DNA of 13,937 nucleotides, from positions 1 to 13,937 of the forward strand of contig CAJPSJ010000021.1 of assembly GCA_905373295.1 (NCBI GenBank). Reading direction: 5' to 3'. This document shows positions 1 to 6,701 of the stretch, one piece after another; within the stretch, counting starts at the first letter, position 1, and every line of letters starts with the position of its first letter. This DNA is from an uncultured Campylobacter sp. (lineage in GTDB: Bacteria > Campylobacterota > Campylobacteria > Campylobacterales > Campylobacteraceae). The notes under the pieces were generated by a model. The model saw only the letters and a list, made by a program, of their open reading frames with translations, was not told the origin of the DNA and ran no database searches. A program made the translations under genes and the position numbers.

Positions 1-443
<443 letters not shown>

Positions 444-446
444 AAA

Positions 447-1448
447 ATGGCAAAAAATAGTTTGATAAACGGCTCAATCTGGGAGCAATACTCGCAAAAA
501 GTGCAAGACCGTATGAATAATCCTCGCTATATGGGCGAGATCACCGAAGAGGAGGCGAAGGCTAGAGGCGGTAAGCTAGTGGTCGCGGACTTCGGCGCCG
601 AGAGCTGCGGCGATGCGGTGCGGCTATATTGGTTGATCGATCCTAAGACTGATAGAATTTTGGACGCTAAATTTAAAAGCTTCGGTTGCGGTACGGCGAT
701 TGCGAGTTCGGATACGATGGCTGAGCTTTGTATCGGAAAGACGGTCGATCAAGCGGTAAAGATTACAAATTTAGATGTAGAGCACGCGATGCGCGACAAC
801 CCAGACGAGCCCGCCGTGCCACCGCAAAAGATGCACTGCTCGGTCATGGCATACGACGTCATCAAACAGGCTGCGGCGAATTACAAGGGCGTCGATCCCG
901 CGCATTTCGAAGATGAGATCATCGTGTGCGACTGTGCGCGCGTAAGCCTCGGCACAATCAAAGAGGTGATCCGATTAAACGACCTTCACACGGTCGAGGA
1001 GATCACGCAATACACCAAAGCAGGTGCGTTTTGCAAATCCTGCGTGCGCCCGGGCGGACACGAGGAGAAGGATTACTATCTGGTTGATATTTTAAAGCAA
1101 ACCAGAGAGGAGATGGAGCGAGAGAGACTTCAAGCTCAAGCCGACGCGAGTGCCGCTAATAACGTGAAAGCGGGAGTCGAGATGAGCTTTGAGCAGCTAA
1201 ATTTGATCGGTAAATTTAAAGCGGTCGAAGGAGTGCTTGACGAGGATATTCGTCCGATGCTTCAGATGGACGGCGGCAATCTCGACGTCATCGATATCAG
1301 ACCTGCAGACGACGGCAAAACGGACATATATATCCGTTATCTTGGCGCTTGTAGCGGCTGCGCCAGCGGTGCGAGCGGTACATTATACGCGATCGAAAAT
1401 GTTTTGCAAGAAAATCTAAGCCCGAACATCCGCGTAATGCCGATCTAA
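447..1448 (+). CDS. nifU: Fe-S cluster assembly scaffold NifU (three-domain)
   Basis: Scaffold on which Fe-S clusters are built with sulfur from NifS and then handed to apoproteins. The 333 residues show the full three-domain architecture. First comes an IscU-like domain (about 1-140) with cysteines C54 (ESCGD), C81 (FGCGTA) and C131 (MHCSV). Next is a BFD-like [2Fe-2S] domain (about 155-215) with C161-x-C163 and C196-x2-C199. Last is a C-terminal Nfu domain (about 250-333) with MDGGNLDV and the cluster-binding CSGC (C302/C305). A charged Glu/Arg/Gln/Ala-rich linker (about 218-245) separates the last two domains. The ATG follows AAAGGA with good spacing and lies three bases after the nifS stop. 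All expected cluster ligands are present and the length is normal. The downstream gene is almost 400 bases away, so nifU ends this operon. Confidence 0.96.
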   Translation: MAKNSLINGSIWEQYSQKVQDRMNNPRYMGEITEEEAKARGGKLVVADFGAESCGDAVRLYWLIDPKTDRILDAKFKSFGCGTAIASSDTMAELCIGKTVDQAVKITNLDVEHAMRDNPDEPAVPPQKMHCSVMAYDVIKQAAANYKGVDPAHFEDEIIVCDCARVSLGTIKEVIRLNDLHTVEEITQYTKAGAFCKSCVRPGGHEEKDYYLVDILKQTREEMERERLQAQADASAANNVKAGVEMSFEQLNLIGKFKAVEGVLDEDIRPMLQMDGGNLDVIDIRPADDGKTDIYIRYLGACSGCASGASGTLYAIENVLQENLSPNIRVMPI

Positions 1449-1591
1449 GCTTATCGGTCGCTACGTTTCATCTTGGCTTGGTCTTTACGAAATTTTAAGA
1501 GCTTGAGCTTTTGCGCGATTGATGCAGTGCTAAATTTTGTCCCTTAGCTAAATCTGCGTAGAATTTCGGCGCTTGCTTTTAAAAATATCGC

Positions 1592-1624
1592 AAATTTCGC
1601 TAAGGTTTTTTTAGCGCGAAATTT
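1592..1624. terminator. Weak hairpin, possible terminator
   Basis: The arms AAATTT-CGCTAA and TTAGCG-(CG)-AAATTT pair with a two-base bulge around a GGTTTTT loop. No T run follows the stem, and it lies about 145 bases past the nifU stop, so a terminator role is uncertain. Confidence 0.25.
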
Positions 1625-1786
1625 ATCTGTAAAATCTTGTTTATAAATTTAATTAAAAGCTTTTTTCGCTCGTGTAAGTTTTTTATGAGATTTCGTTTGT
1701 AAATTGGACATAGAATTTCTCCGCAAATTTTATCTTTTCATAAATTTCGATGAAAATGCGCCATAAATCGCAGAATTTTAGCTGGC

Positions 1787-1808
1787 TATAATTTCTTTTT
1801 ATTATAAT
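1787..1808 (+). promoter_or_regulatory. Tandem -10 boxes upstream of the binding-protein gene
   Basis: There are two perfect TATAAT hexamers, at 1787-1792 and 1803-1808, with T-rich sequence between them. They lie 46 and 30 bases before the ATG at 1839. Campylobacter housekeeping promoters rely on the -10 box and T-rich upstream DNA more than on a -35 box. The ribosome binding site AAAAGGGGAG (1826-1835) follows. Confidence 0.55.
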
Positions 1809-1838
1809 TGCGCCTTATTTCAACTAAAAGGGGAGCAA

Positions 1839-2627
1839 ATGAAAGTATTTGTTTTGGCGGCTCTGCTACTTGGTTTTCTATCTGCAAATTCTTTTGATCA
1901 GATCAAAAAAGATAGGCTCGTTCGCATCGGTGTATATAACGATCAGCCGCCGTTTAGTGCGCTCGTAGACGGCAAATACAGGGGATTTGAGATTGCTCTT
2001 GGCGAGAAGCTCGGTAAGGAGATTTTCGGCGATAATCCCGGCAAGGTAAAATTTATCCCGATCACGGCTTCAAGGCGCATTAGCGCTTTACAGCGCAATG
2101 AAGCGGATATGGTGATTGCGACCTTTACTCCGACGCCCGCGCGAGCGAAAAAAGTAGATTTTTCGGAGCCTTATTTTAAGGTGCAGGTAGGTGTGCTAGC
2201 CAAAAAAGACGAAAATATCACGAGCTTCGATCAACTCCGCAAAAAGAGGATTTTCGTCATCAAACACTCTCCTATTCACAATTTCTTACGCAAAGCGGGC
2301 TTCAGAAAGAATTTGAATTTCTGCGCCAGCTCGGCTAAATGCTACCGCGCTTTCAAAAGGGCGAAAAATGCCGTGCATGTCGATGATAACCTAATCCTGC
2401 ACGCATACGCAATCATCGATAATAAAACGCAGGTTGCTTTGGATGGTCTAGGTAAGCAAACTTACAACGCAATCGCCGTGCAGAAGGGCAATAATGCGCT
2501 GCTAGAGCTAATCAATACATCTTTAGCGGGACTAAAAAAAGATGGATTTTTGGATAAGACCTTTGATGATACGCTCGGGATTTTTTATCATGGCACGATC
2601 GATAAGAAGGAATTCTTGGTTGAATAA
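1839..2627 (+). CDS. Periplasmic amino-acid-type solute-binding protein (SBP family 3, PEB1-like)
   Basis: Probably captures a polar amino acid in the periplasm for an ABC importer. The 262 residues begin with a signal peptide (K2, hydrophobic 3-14, likely cleaved near SANS-F). Family 3 hallmarks follow: RIGVYNDQPPF (29-39), GKYRGFEIALGEKLGKEIF (45-63), the ligand-pocket region TASRR...NEADMVIATFTPTPAR (77-102) and VDFSEPYF (106-113). The hinge/second-lobe segment VDDNLILHAY (181-190) keeps the aspartate that grips the ligand amino group in PEB1-type proteins. Unusual features are a cysteine pair at C162/C168, which could form a disulfide, and a C-terminal tail beyond the usual end (about 246-262). 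Neither permease nor ATPase genes flank it, so its partners must be encoded elsewhere, or it acts in sensing or adhesion as PEB1 does. Family assignment is firm; the ligand is unknown. Confidence 0.85.
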   Translation: MKVFVLAALLLGFLSANSFDQIKKDRLVRIGVYNDQPPFSALVDGKYRGFEIALGEKLGKEIFGDNPGKVKFIPITASRRISALQRNEADMVIATFTPTPARAKKVDFSEPYFKVQVGVLAKKDENITSFDQLRKKRIFVIKHSPIHNFLRKAGFRKNLNFCASSAKCYRAFKRAKNAVHVDDNLILHAYAIIDNKTQVALDGLGKQTYNAIAVQKGNNALLELINTSLAGLKKDGFLDKTFDDTLGIFYHGTIDKKEFLVE

Positions 2628-2988
2628 AATTTCGTGCAGAATTTAATTCGTGCGCTTGATTCCCGCGTAAAATTCAGTTCATTGTAATGATGGAGCGAGA
2701 AAAATACGTTGCGGGCTTAATTTGCTTTTAGAATTCGGTCTTGATTTTGCTTGCCTGTGTTTTGAGGCATGTAATTTTTATGGGGGTTTATTTAAATTCT
2801 ACTATTCATAGAATTTTTAGGTAAACTTGCAAAATTTCATTTTTTTGATGTATAAAATATTTTTTGTGATGCATATTTTAAATTTTATAAATTTATCTAC
2901 TTTAAAGAAATTAAGAATTTAATAGAATTTTATGCAAAAATTTGGGCTTGAAATTTTATGTATAAAATCCTGCGTGGGCAGGGTGATA

Positions 2989-3018
2989 AATTTTGCCATA
3001 AAATTTTATGGCAAAATT
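2989..3018. repeat. Perfect 30-bp palindrome
   Basis: The arm AATTTTGCCATAAAA (2989-3003) is followed without spacer by its exact reverse complement TTTTATGGCAAAATT (3004-3018). The symmetry stops exactly at the ends. The GCC/GGC core and absence of a following T run make a classical terminator unlikely; a dimeric-regulator operator or a cruciform/hairpin RNA is possible. Confidence 0.85.
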
Positions 3019-3077
3019 ATACGATCAAGCTCGCAGTATGCTTAGTTTTAGCTGCGAATAAAGTCATTTAAGCTCTA

Positions 3078-3101
3078 AAGCTTATGCTACTAGATAAGCT
3101 T
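3078..3101. repeat. Inverted repeat with 8-bp arms
   Basis: AAGCTTAT (3078-3085) and ATAAGCTT (3094-3101) flank an eight-base loop. It lies 60 bases from the 30-bp palindrome in the same geneless stretch. Function is unknown; it could be a hairpin in a non-coding transcript or chance in AT-rich DNA. Confidence 0.5.
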
Positions 3102-3242
3102 AATTGGTATTTATAAAAATAACTCACGCCGTAAAATACTTGCGACAATTTCGCGCAATGGCGCTTTTAGGAATTAAATTCCGCGACGTCAAATCATAAA
3201 ATTTTTAAGAATTTCGAGCTATTCAAGTAGCGAAAACGGTGT

Positions 3243-3929
3243 CTATTTTTTCGCTTCTTTCGGCGCAGTCGGCGGATCGAGCTGCATGATCTTATCGCCT
3301 AGGCGCTGAAAATTTGCAAGGCTTTTTAGATGGAAATACGCTAGCTCCAGATATCCGCGGCGCGCAAAATCCGCAAGCTTTTTATCGCTTAGCTTCAAAA
3401 GCTTTTCGCGATTTACGACCGAAAAGCCGTTTAGCAGAGACGATTCCTTGCCGCTAGAGTTGATGCCGAGCTCCTTGGCCTCTAAAATCCCCGCCTTTTG
3501 GAATTCCGCCGCCGCAACGCGCGTGCGCATATCTAAATCGGCGTAATTTTTCATCACCTCTTTTAAATTTTCCAAAAACGGCGTGGGCTTGCCGTCTTTA
3601 AAAAGCGCCTCGCCGTCGCCCTTGATCTGCTGCGCGTCTTTATCGAAGCAGATCGCGGTCTGCTCGCCGATCTGGGCTAGGAAAAACGGATAATTCTGCA
3701 CCGAAGAAGGCACCGTTCCTTTATAATCTTTATCGATTAAGACGTTTTTGGTGCGCCCTAGCAGCGCCACCATTTTGGGCTCTTTTTCGATGGTAAATAC
3801 GATAACGAGGCTGTCCGCGCAAAACGGGATCTCCGGCGCGATAACCGGCACGAAAGGCGCGGTAGGGAATGCATCCGCGTGATACTGCAAATCCGCGTGT
3901 TTAACGCTATCTAATACGACTGGGGTCAT
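3243..3929 (-). CDS. SapC-family protein
   Basis: The 228 residues match the SapC family pattern throughout. There is an N-terminal HADLQYHADAFPTAPFVPV stretch and APEIPFCADSLVIVF (31-45). The core VALLGRTKNVLIDKDYKG is followed by VPSSVQNYPFFLAQIGEQ, then AICFDKDAQQIKGDGEALF and the C-terminal GFSVVNREKLLKLSDKKL and HLKSLANFQRLGDKI. The family is named from Campylobacter fetus, where it was linked to the surface layer and serum resistance; its biochemical role is unknown. There is no signal peptide or membrane segment, so it looks cytoplasmic. The start has AAAGGATC six bases upstream and a TATAAT (plus-strand 3955-3960) 25 bases upstream. No S-layer structural or type I secretion gene lies nearby. 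It is transcribed divergently from cysQ. Confidence 0.85.
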   Translation of the reverse strand: MTPVVLDSVKHADLQYHADAFPTAPFVPVIAPEIPFCADSLVIVFTIEKEPKMVALLGRTKNVLIDKDYKGTVPSSVQNYPFFLAQIGEQTAICFDKDAQQIKGDGEALFKDGKPTPFLENLKEVMKNYADLDMRTRVAAAEFQKAGILEAKELGINSSGKESSLLNGFSVVNREKLLKLSDKKLADFARRGYLELAYFHLKSLANFQRLGDKIMQLDPPTAPKEAKK

Positions 3930-3954
3930 GTTGATCCTTTAAAAAATTTTAGCA

Positions 3955-3960
3955 ATTATA
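3955..3960 (-). promoter_or_regulatory. -10 box for the SapC-family gene
   Basis: On the minus strand this reads TATAAT, preceded by a T-rich stretch and followed by AAAGGATC and the ATG at 3929. Spacing fits a promoter with a short leader. Confidence 0.5.
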
Positions 3961-4047
3961 TAAAAAAGAATATTAAAATTCTAAGAATTTTAAAATTTCG
4001 GCTGTTTTTGCTTGCGTAAATTTATAGATTTGGAATTTTAAATTTGA

Positions 4048-4053
4048 TAGAAT
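4048..4053 (+). promoter_or_regulatory. -10-like box for cysQ
   Basis: TAGAAT (in GATAGAAT) lies about 13 bases before the AAGGAG ribosome binding site and 24 bases before the GTG at 4078. The upstream DNA is T-rich as in Campylobacter promoters. This is the only good candidate in the divergent gap. Confidence 0.4.
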
Positions 4054-4066
4054 CACCGTTAAATTT

Positions 4067-4072
4067 AAGGAG
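4067..4072 (+). promoter_or_regulatory. Ribosome binding site that decides the cysQ start
   Basis: AAGGAG here overlaps the first base of a GTG at 4072, which therefore cannot be used with it. The second in-frame GTG at 4078 has the normal five-base spacing and is preferred. Confidence 0.7.
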
Positions 4073-4077
4073 TGACA

Positions 4078-4851
4078 GTGGGCTTGGATGAGCTTTTGGC
4101 GCTTGCTGAGGGCGCCGCAAAAAAGGCAAACGCCGCGATAATGCAAAACTACGATAAATTTGATATCTTTGTCAAGGCGGACAAATCACCGCTTACAAAT
4201 GCCGATCTCGCGGCAAATGATGTGATAATGAGCACTCTGGAGCCTAGCGGTATCGCAATCTGCTCCGAAGAGTGCGTGCTAGGTAGCGAGCGGCGCATGA
4301 GCGAGGATAGATTTTGGCTCATAGATCCGCTGGACGGCACGAAGGAGTTTATCGCGCGCAACGGCGAGTTTTGCGTTTGCATCGCGCTGATAGAGCATGG
4401 ACGCCCGATTTTAGCGGTAATCGGCATCCCTATAAGCGGCGATATATATAGTTCAAACGGCGGCGGAGTTTATAAAAACGGCGTACTGCTCGCTCGCCCC
4501 GCTAGAGTGCCGCAAATCTTCATGCACGGACGTCACAGTAAATCCGAGAAATATCCGCAATTCGCGCAAAAATTTAAAATGCAGCTCGTACGCAAAGGCT
4601 CTGCGATAAAATTTTGCATCTTAGCTGAGGGGGGCGCCAGCGCATATGCGAGATTTAGCGATTGTTCGCTTTGGGACATCGCCGCGGGGGATTTTTTGCT
4701 GCATCAAAGCGGCGGAGTGGTGGTGGATCTAAAGACGATGAAGGCGCCTCTTTATAACGGAAAAAGCCTGATAAATAACCATTATTTAGCGGTCGGCGCG
4801 AATGCGATGAAAAATTTATCTGAAATGTTAGAATTCGCAAAGAACTTTTAA
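4078..4851 (+). CDS. cysQ: 3'(2'),5'-bisphosphate nucleotidase, CysQ-type (inositol monophosphatase superfamily)
   Basis: Most likely dephosphorylates PAP (3'-phosphoadenosine 5'-phosphate) to AMP, clearing the by-product of sulfate assimilation and sulfotransfer in the cytoplasm. From the GTG at 4078 the protein has 257 residues, normal for CysQ. The metal-binding motifs of the superfamily are present: SEE (E64/E65), the signature LIDPLDGTKEF (81-91; D83, D86, T88) and the second motif WDIAAGDFL (199-207; D200). GTKEF, rather than the GTxNF of inositol phosphatases, points to the CysQ branch. The start is chosen from the AAGGAG spacing; two residues would be added by the GTG at 4072. No sulfur-assimilation gene is adjacent and the downstream pilin gene has its own promoter, so it seems to stand alone. 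An inositol or fructose-1,6-bisphosphate activity is a less likely alternative. Confidence 0.87.
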   Translation: MGLDELLALAEGAAKKANAAIMQNYDKFDIFVKADKSPLTNADLAANDVIMSTLEPSGIAICSEECVLGSERRMSEDRFWLIDPLDGTKEFIARNGEFCVCIALIEHGRPILAVIGIPISGDIYSSNGGGVYKNGVLLARPARVPQIFMHGRHSKSEKYPQFAQKFKMQLVRKGSAIKFCILAEGGASAYARFSDCSLWDIAAGDFLLHQSGGVVVDLKTMKAPLYNGKSLINNHYLAVGANAMKNLSEMLEFAKNF

Positions 4852-4873
4852 GTTAAATTTATAGTAAACACTC

Positions 4874-4879
4874 TATAAT
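4874..4879 (+). promoter_or_regulatory. -10 box for the pilin-like gene
   Basis: A perfect TATAAT lies 35 bases before the ATG at 4915 and 29 bases before the ribosome binding site AAAGGAT (4902-4908). It begins just after the cysQ stop, which supports separate transcription of the pilin gene. Confidence 0.6.
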
Positions 4880-4914
4880 ATAGGTCCAAAAATTTTTTAT
4901 CAAAGGATAAAAAC

Positions 4915-5307
4915 ATGAAGGGCTTTACTATGATCGAATTAATTTTCGTGATCGTGATTTTAGGTGTTTTGGCGGCAATTGCCATTCCAAGACTAGCAGC
5001 TACTAGAGACGATGCAGAGGTTGTTAGAGCAGCGCAGAATGTATCTACATCGCTGACTGATCTAATGGCTTATTATACTTCGCAAGGCGAGTATGATAAT
5101 AGCACGACAGGTTTTAACAACATGACAAATGTTAAAAATCCTATCACCGCAAAGAACAAGGTTTGTGCTACATATACCGTCGATAGCAAAAATAAGGTTA
5201 CTCTTAAAAAGAGTACAGATGGCCTATGTGCTCACGTATGGGAGATGCCGGGGTTAAAGAATATAAATGCTGTCTACTCATCCGACGCTTTATTGATTAT
5301 TCAATAG
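4915..5307 (+). CDS. Type IV pilin-like / type II pseudopilin protein
   Basis: A 130-residue prepilin. The very short leader MKG is followed by the prepilin peptidase site G3/F4 and the N-terminal helix FTMIELIFVIVILGVLAAIA. E8 becomes the conserved Glu5 of the mature protein. After processing and N-methylation it would be built into a pilus or pseudopilus spanning the periplasm. The C-terminal globular part holds two cysteines, C84 and C105, 21 residues apart, the usual placement of a pilin disulfide loop. In Campylobacter, proteins of this kind belong to a type II secretion-like system used for DNA uptake; whether this one does is inference. The gene is monocistronic, with its own TATAAT and a strong terminator directly after it. 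No assembly ATPase, secretin or peptidase gene is nearby. Confidence 0.87.
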   Translation: MKGFTMIELIFVIVILGVLAAIAIPRLAATRDDAEVVRAAQNVSTSLTDLMAYYTSQGEYDNSTTGFNNMTNVKNPITAKNKVCATYTVDSKNKVTLKKSTDGLCAHVWEMPGLKNINAVYSSDALLIIQ

Positions 5308-5316
5308 AGCTTCTTT

Positions 5317-5344
5317 GGCGCAGGGACTATCTCTGCGCCTTTTT
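5317..5344 (+). terminator. Rho-independent terminator of the pilin-like gene
   Basis: The stem GGCGCAGGGA / TCTCTGCGCC is ten pairs with one G-T wobble, around a three-base loop CTA (5327-5329), followed by five T. On the minus strand no T run follows, so it works for the pilin gene only. The loop is also the stop codon (TAG) of the convergent DsbB-like gene. Confidence 0.88.
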
Positions 5345-5938
5345 ATTCAAAAATCCAAGTAAAATTCCAATCATCCAAATCATTGCGAAAAATATAAAGA
5401 TAAAACTCCAAAATTGTGCTAGATCCACGCTTTTACTTACCGGGAAAAGATACCAACCTCCGCTATAAAGTGCCGTTAGCTTAGCTTGCAGTCCCTCTAG
5501 CGCCGCATCAGTTGGTATTGCTGGTATGTCGAATGCGCAGCTGTTAAACGGCTTAAAAATCGGCACCACGCTTATATCAAAATTTAAAAATCTCACCGCT
5601 CCACCGCAGCCGCTCATTCCACCCATATCTCCGCTCCCTCGCAGTACCGTGTGAATTTTAGCTAAATTTAGCGACGAGGCAAATCCTAGCGCCGCGCCGT
5701 AAAACCACACCGCATATCCGCAGATCGCGCCGTAAATGTCCTTGCCGCAAACCACTAAAATCACCGCTCCTAGCGCTACGGCGCAAAGTGCGAATCTCAC
5801 GTGAATACTAAAGCTTTCCGGATAGATAAAAAGGAATTTTTGCAAGAAAAAATATGAAAATGCTAGCCAAAAAAGCGCCCAGATAGCACAAAAAGCGAGA
5901 AATTTTTTAGAGTATCTGTTTTGAAATTTTAAAATCAT
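5327..5938 (-). CDS. DsbB-type disulfide bond formation membrane protein, N-terminal CxxC absent
   Basis: An inner-membrane protein of 203 residues with four predicted helices (about 12-32, 48-65, 67-90 and 174-197). The large periplasmic loop between helices 3 and 4 carries C111 (SGCGG) and C134 (NSCAFDIPAIP) and the segment LYSGGWYLFP. This matches the DsbB/DsbI form common in Campylobacterota, where that loop ends in a GDCGYDxPxxP-like motif (from memory). DsbB normally oxidises DsbA and passes electrons to quinone through a CxxC just before helix 2 (pattern PCxxCxxxR). Here that place reads PESFSIHVR (40-48), so both cysteines are replaced (E41, S44) while the arginine R48 remains. It therefore probably cannot perform the normal quinone-coupled cycle alone. 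Other cysteines (C17, C52, C64, C73) lie within or near helices. The ribosome binding site is AAAGGAT. Family assignment is moderately sure; function is open. Confidence 0.62.
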   Translation of the reverse strand: MILKFQNRYSKKFLAFCAIWALFWLAFSYFFLQKFLFIYPESFSIHVRFALCAVALGAVILVVCGKDIYGAICGYAVWFYGAALGFASSLNLAKIHTVLRGSGDMGGMSGCGGAVRFLNFDISVVPIFKPFNSCAFDIPAIPTDAALEGLQAKLTALYSGGWYLFPVSKSVDLAQFWSFIFIFFAMIWMIGILLGFLNKKAQR

Positions 5939-5987
5939 AAAAATCCTTTCCGCGCATAATTTTATAATAAATTGCAGATATTTTTGC

Positions 5988-5993
5988 TAAAAT
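5988..5993 (+). promoter_or_regulatory. -10-like box for the TRAP transporter genes
   Basis: TAAAAT preceded by a T run (TATTTTTGC) lies 42 bases before the TTG at 6035, in the 96-base gap shared with the divergent DsbB-like gene. A TATAAT at 5963-5968 is an alternative. On the other strand TATAAAAT (5959-5966) could serve the DsbB-like gene. Confidence 0.4.
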
Positions 5994-6034
5994 CCCAACT
6001 TTTATAGCAAAAATTTCAAGCAAAAGGTAAAATT

Positions 6035-6604
6035 TTGAAGGGTTTTTTACGCAAATTAGAAAGAGCTTTTGATGCGTTCGCAAATATTTTAGGCGTACTA
6101 AGTATCGTATTTTTGGCGCTTTTAGTTATAGTAGTTTTTTACAATGTTGTGGCGCGTTATCTTTTTCCAGCTGCAAATTCCGTCGCTATGCAAGAACTTA
6201 CGTGGTGGCTATATTCGGCGATGTTTTTATTCGGTGTGACCTACGCGCTTAAAGAAAACGCCCACGTTCGCGTGGATATTTTTTACGAAAAATTTAGTCC
6301 CACTGCAAAAGCGCTCATAAATATCTTAGGCACGATATTTTTCATTTTGCCTTTCGTGGCGCTCGTGGCATTCTTTTCGATCGATTATGTAAGCGAGGCT
6401 TATACGAGCCATGAGGCCAGTGCTAATCCCGGCGGTATGCAGCATCTTTGGATCATCAAGTCCGCAATCACGCTTAGCTACGCGTTTTTATTTATCTACG
6501 CATTTGGATTTTTGATTAAAAATATTAATGCCCTGCTTGATGTTAGGGAAAACAAGGGCTCGGAATTTCTTAGTGGGAATTCTTCGGGCGCACAGAGTGT
6601 GTGA
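6035..6604 (+). CDS. TRAP transporter small permease (DctQ family)
   Basis: The small membrane subunit of a tripartite ATP-independent periplasmic transporter, which imports an organic acid with a sodium or proton gradient. The 189 residues have four hydrophobic helices (about 18-41, 54-72, 95-118 and 139-163). Family markers are NVVARYLF (37-44), QELTWWLYSAMFLFGVTYAL (53-72), HVRVDIFYEK (77-86) and SANPGGMQHLWIIKSAI (129-145). The NPGG...IK segment is typical of the subfamily labelled mannitol/chloroaromatic, whose characterised members include 2-oxo acid and lactate carriers. The start is TTG, chosen because AAAAGG (6022-6027) lies seven bases upstream and no in-frame ATG occurs before residue 52. 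The C-terminal 20 residues are polar and Ser/Gly-rich. No binding-protein gene accompanies it. The large subunit gene follows after 93 bases. Confidence 0.88.
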   Translation: MKGFLRKLERAFDAFANILGVLSIVFLALLVIVVFYNVVARYLFPAANSVAMQELTWWLYSAMFLFGVTYALKENAHVRVDIFYEKFSPTAKALINILGTIFFILPFVALVAFFSIDYVSEAYTSHEASANPGGMQHLWIIKSAITLSYAFLFIYAFGFLIKNINALLDVRENKGSEFLSGNSSGAQSV

Positions 6605-6611
6605 GGGCAGA

Positions 6612-6701
6612 ATGAGCTTAAATTTAAAATTCTATAAATTTCACACTTTTCGCGCTTGGGCAGAATTTTACCGAGGTGAGATAAAAGAGGGTGAGCTATG
6701 A
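6612..6701 (+). CDS. Possible small ORF (29 codons) between the two TRAP genes
   Basis: An ATG seven bases after the dctQ-type stop opens 29 codons whose TGA overlaps the ATG of the large permease (ATGA at 6698-6701). A GAGGG stretch (6604-6608) precedes it at usable spacing. The peptide begins MSLNLKFYKFHTFRAW and ends EIKEGEL, with no membrane helix or known domain. It could be a translated coupling peptide for the next gene. It could equally be chance, because the first third is the AAATTT-type DNA that fills intergenic gaps here. Confidence 0.3.
   Translation: MSLNLKFYKFHTFRAWAEFYRGEIKEGEL

Larger units (their letters stand above)
1449..1838. other. Intergenic region, AT-rich, with promoter for the downstream gene
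   Basis: No convincing ORF or RNA gene is seen in these 390 bases. The stretch is rich in AAATTT and T runs. It holds an imperfect hairpin (1592-1624) and two TATAAT boxes close to the start of the binding-protein gene. The size suggests that nifU transcription ends here and an independent unit begins. Confidence 0.6.
2628..3242. other. Long AT-rich intergenic region without a recognised gene
   Basis: No reading frame in these 615 bases looks coding. The stretch is much more AT-rich than its flanks. It contains a perfect 30-bp palindrome (2989-3018), a second inverted repeat (3078-3101), and two -10-like TATAAAAT strings (one at 2961-2968, followed by the palindrome). A small RNA, a regulatory region or the decayed remains of a gene are all possible; nothing decides between them. 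Confidence 0.6.

Noticed and set aside
2989..3018. 30-bp palindrome as a rho-independent terminator of the binding-protein gene
   Set aside because: It lies more than 350 bases past the stop, has no spacer for a loop and is not followed by a T run.
3170..3182. GGAATT-A-AATTCC short inverted repeat
   Set aside because: With six-base arms and a single central base it is too short to separate from chance in AT-rich DNA.
4072..4077. GTG at 4072 as the cysQ start
   Set aside because: Its first base is part of the AAGGAG ribosome binding site, leaving no spacing; the GTG at 4078 fits.
5226..5468. 80-codon plus-strand ORF across the pilin end and terminator
   Set aside because: It runs through the pilin terminator hairpin and antisense to the DsbB-like gene, and has no ribosome binding site or protein-like sequence.
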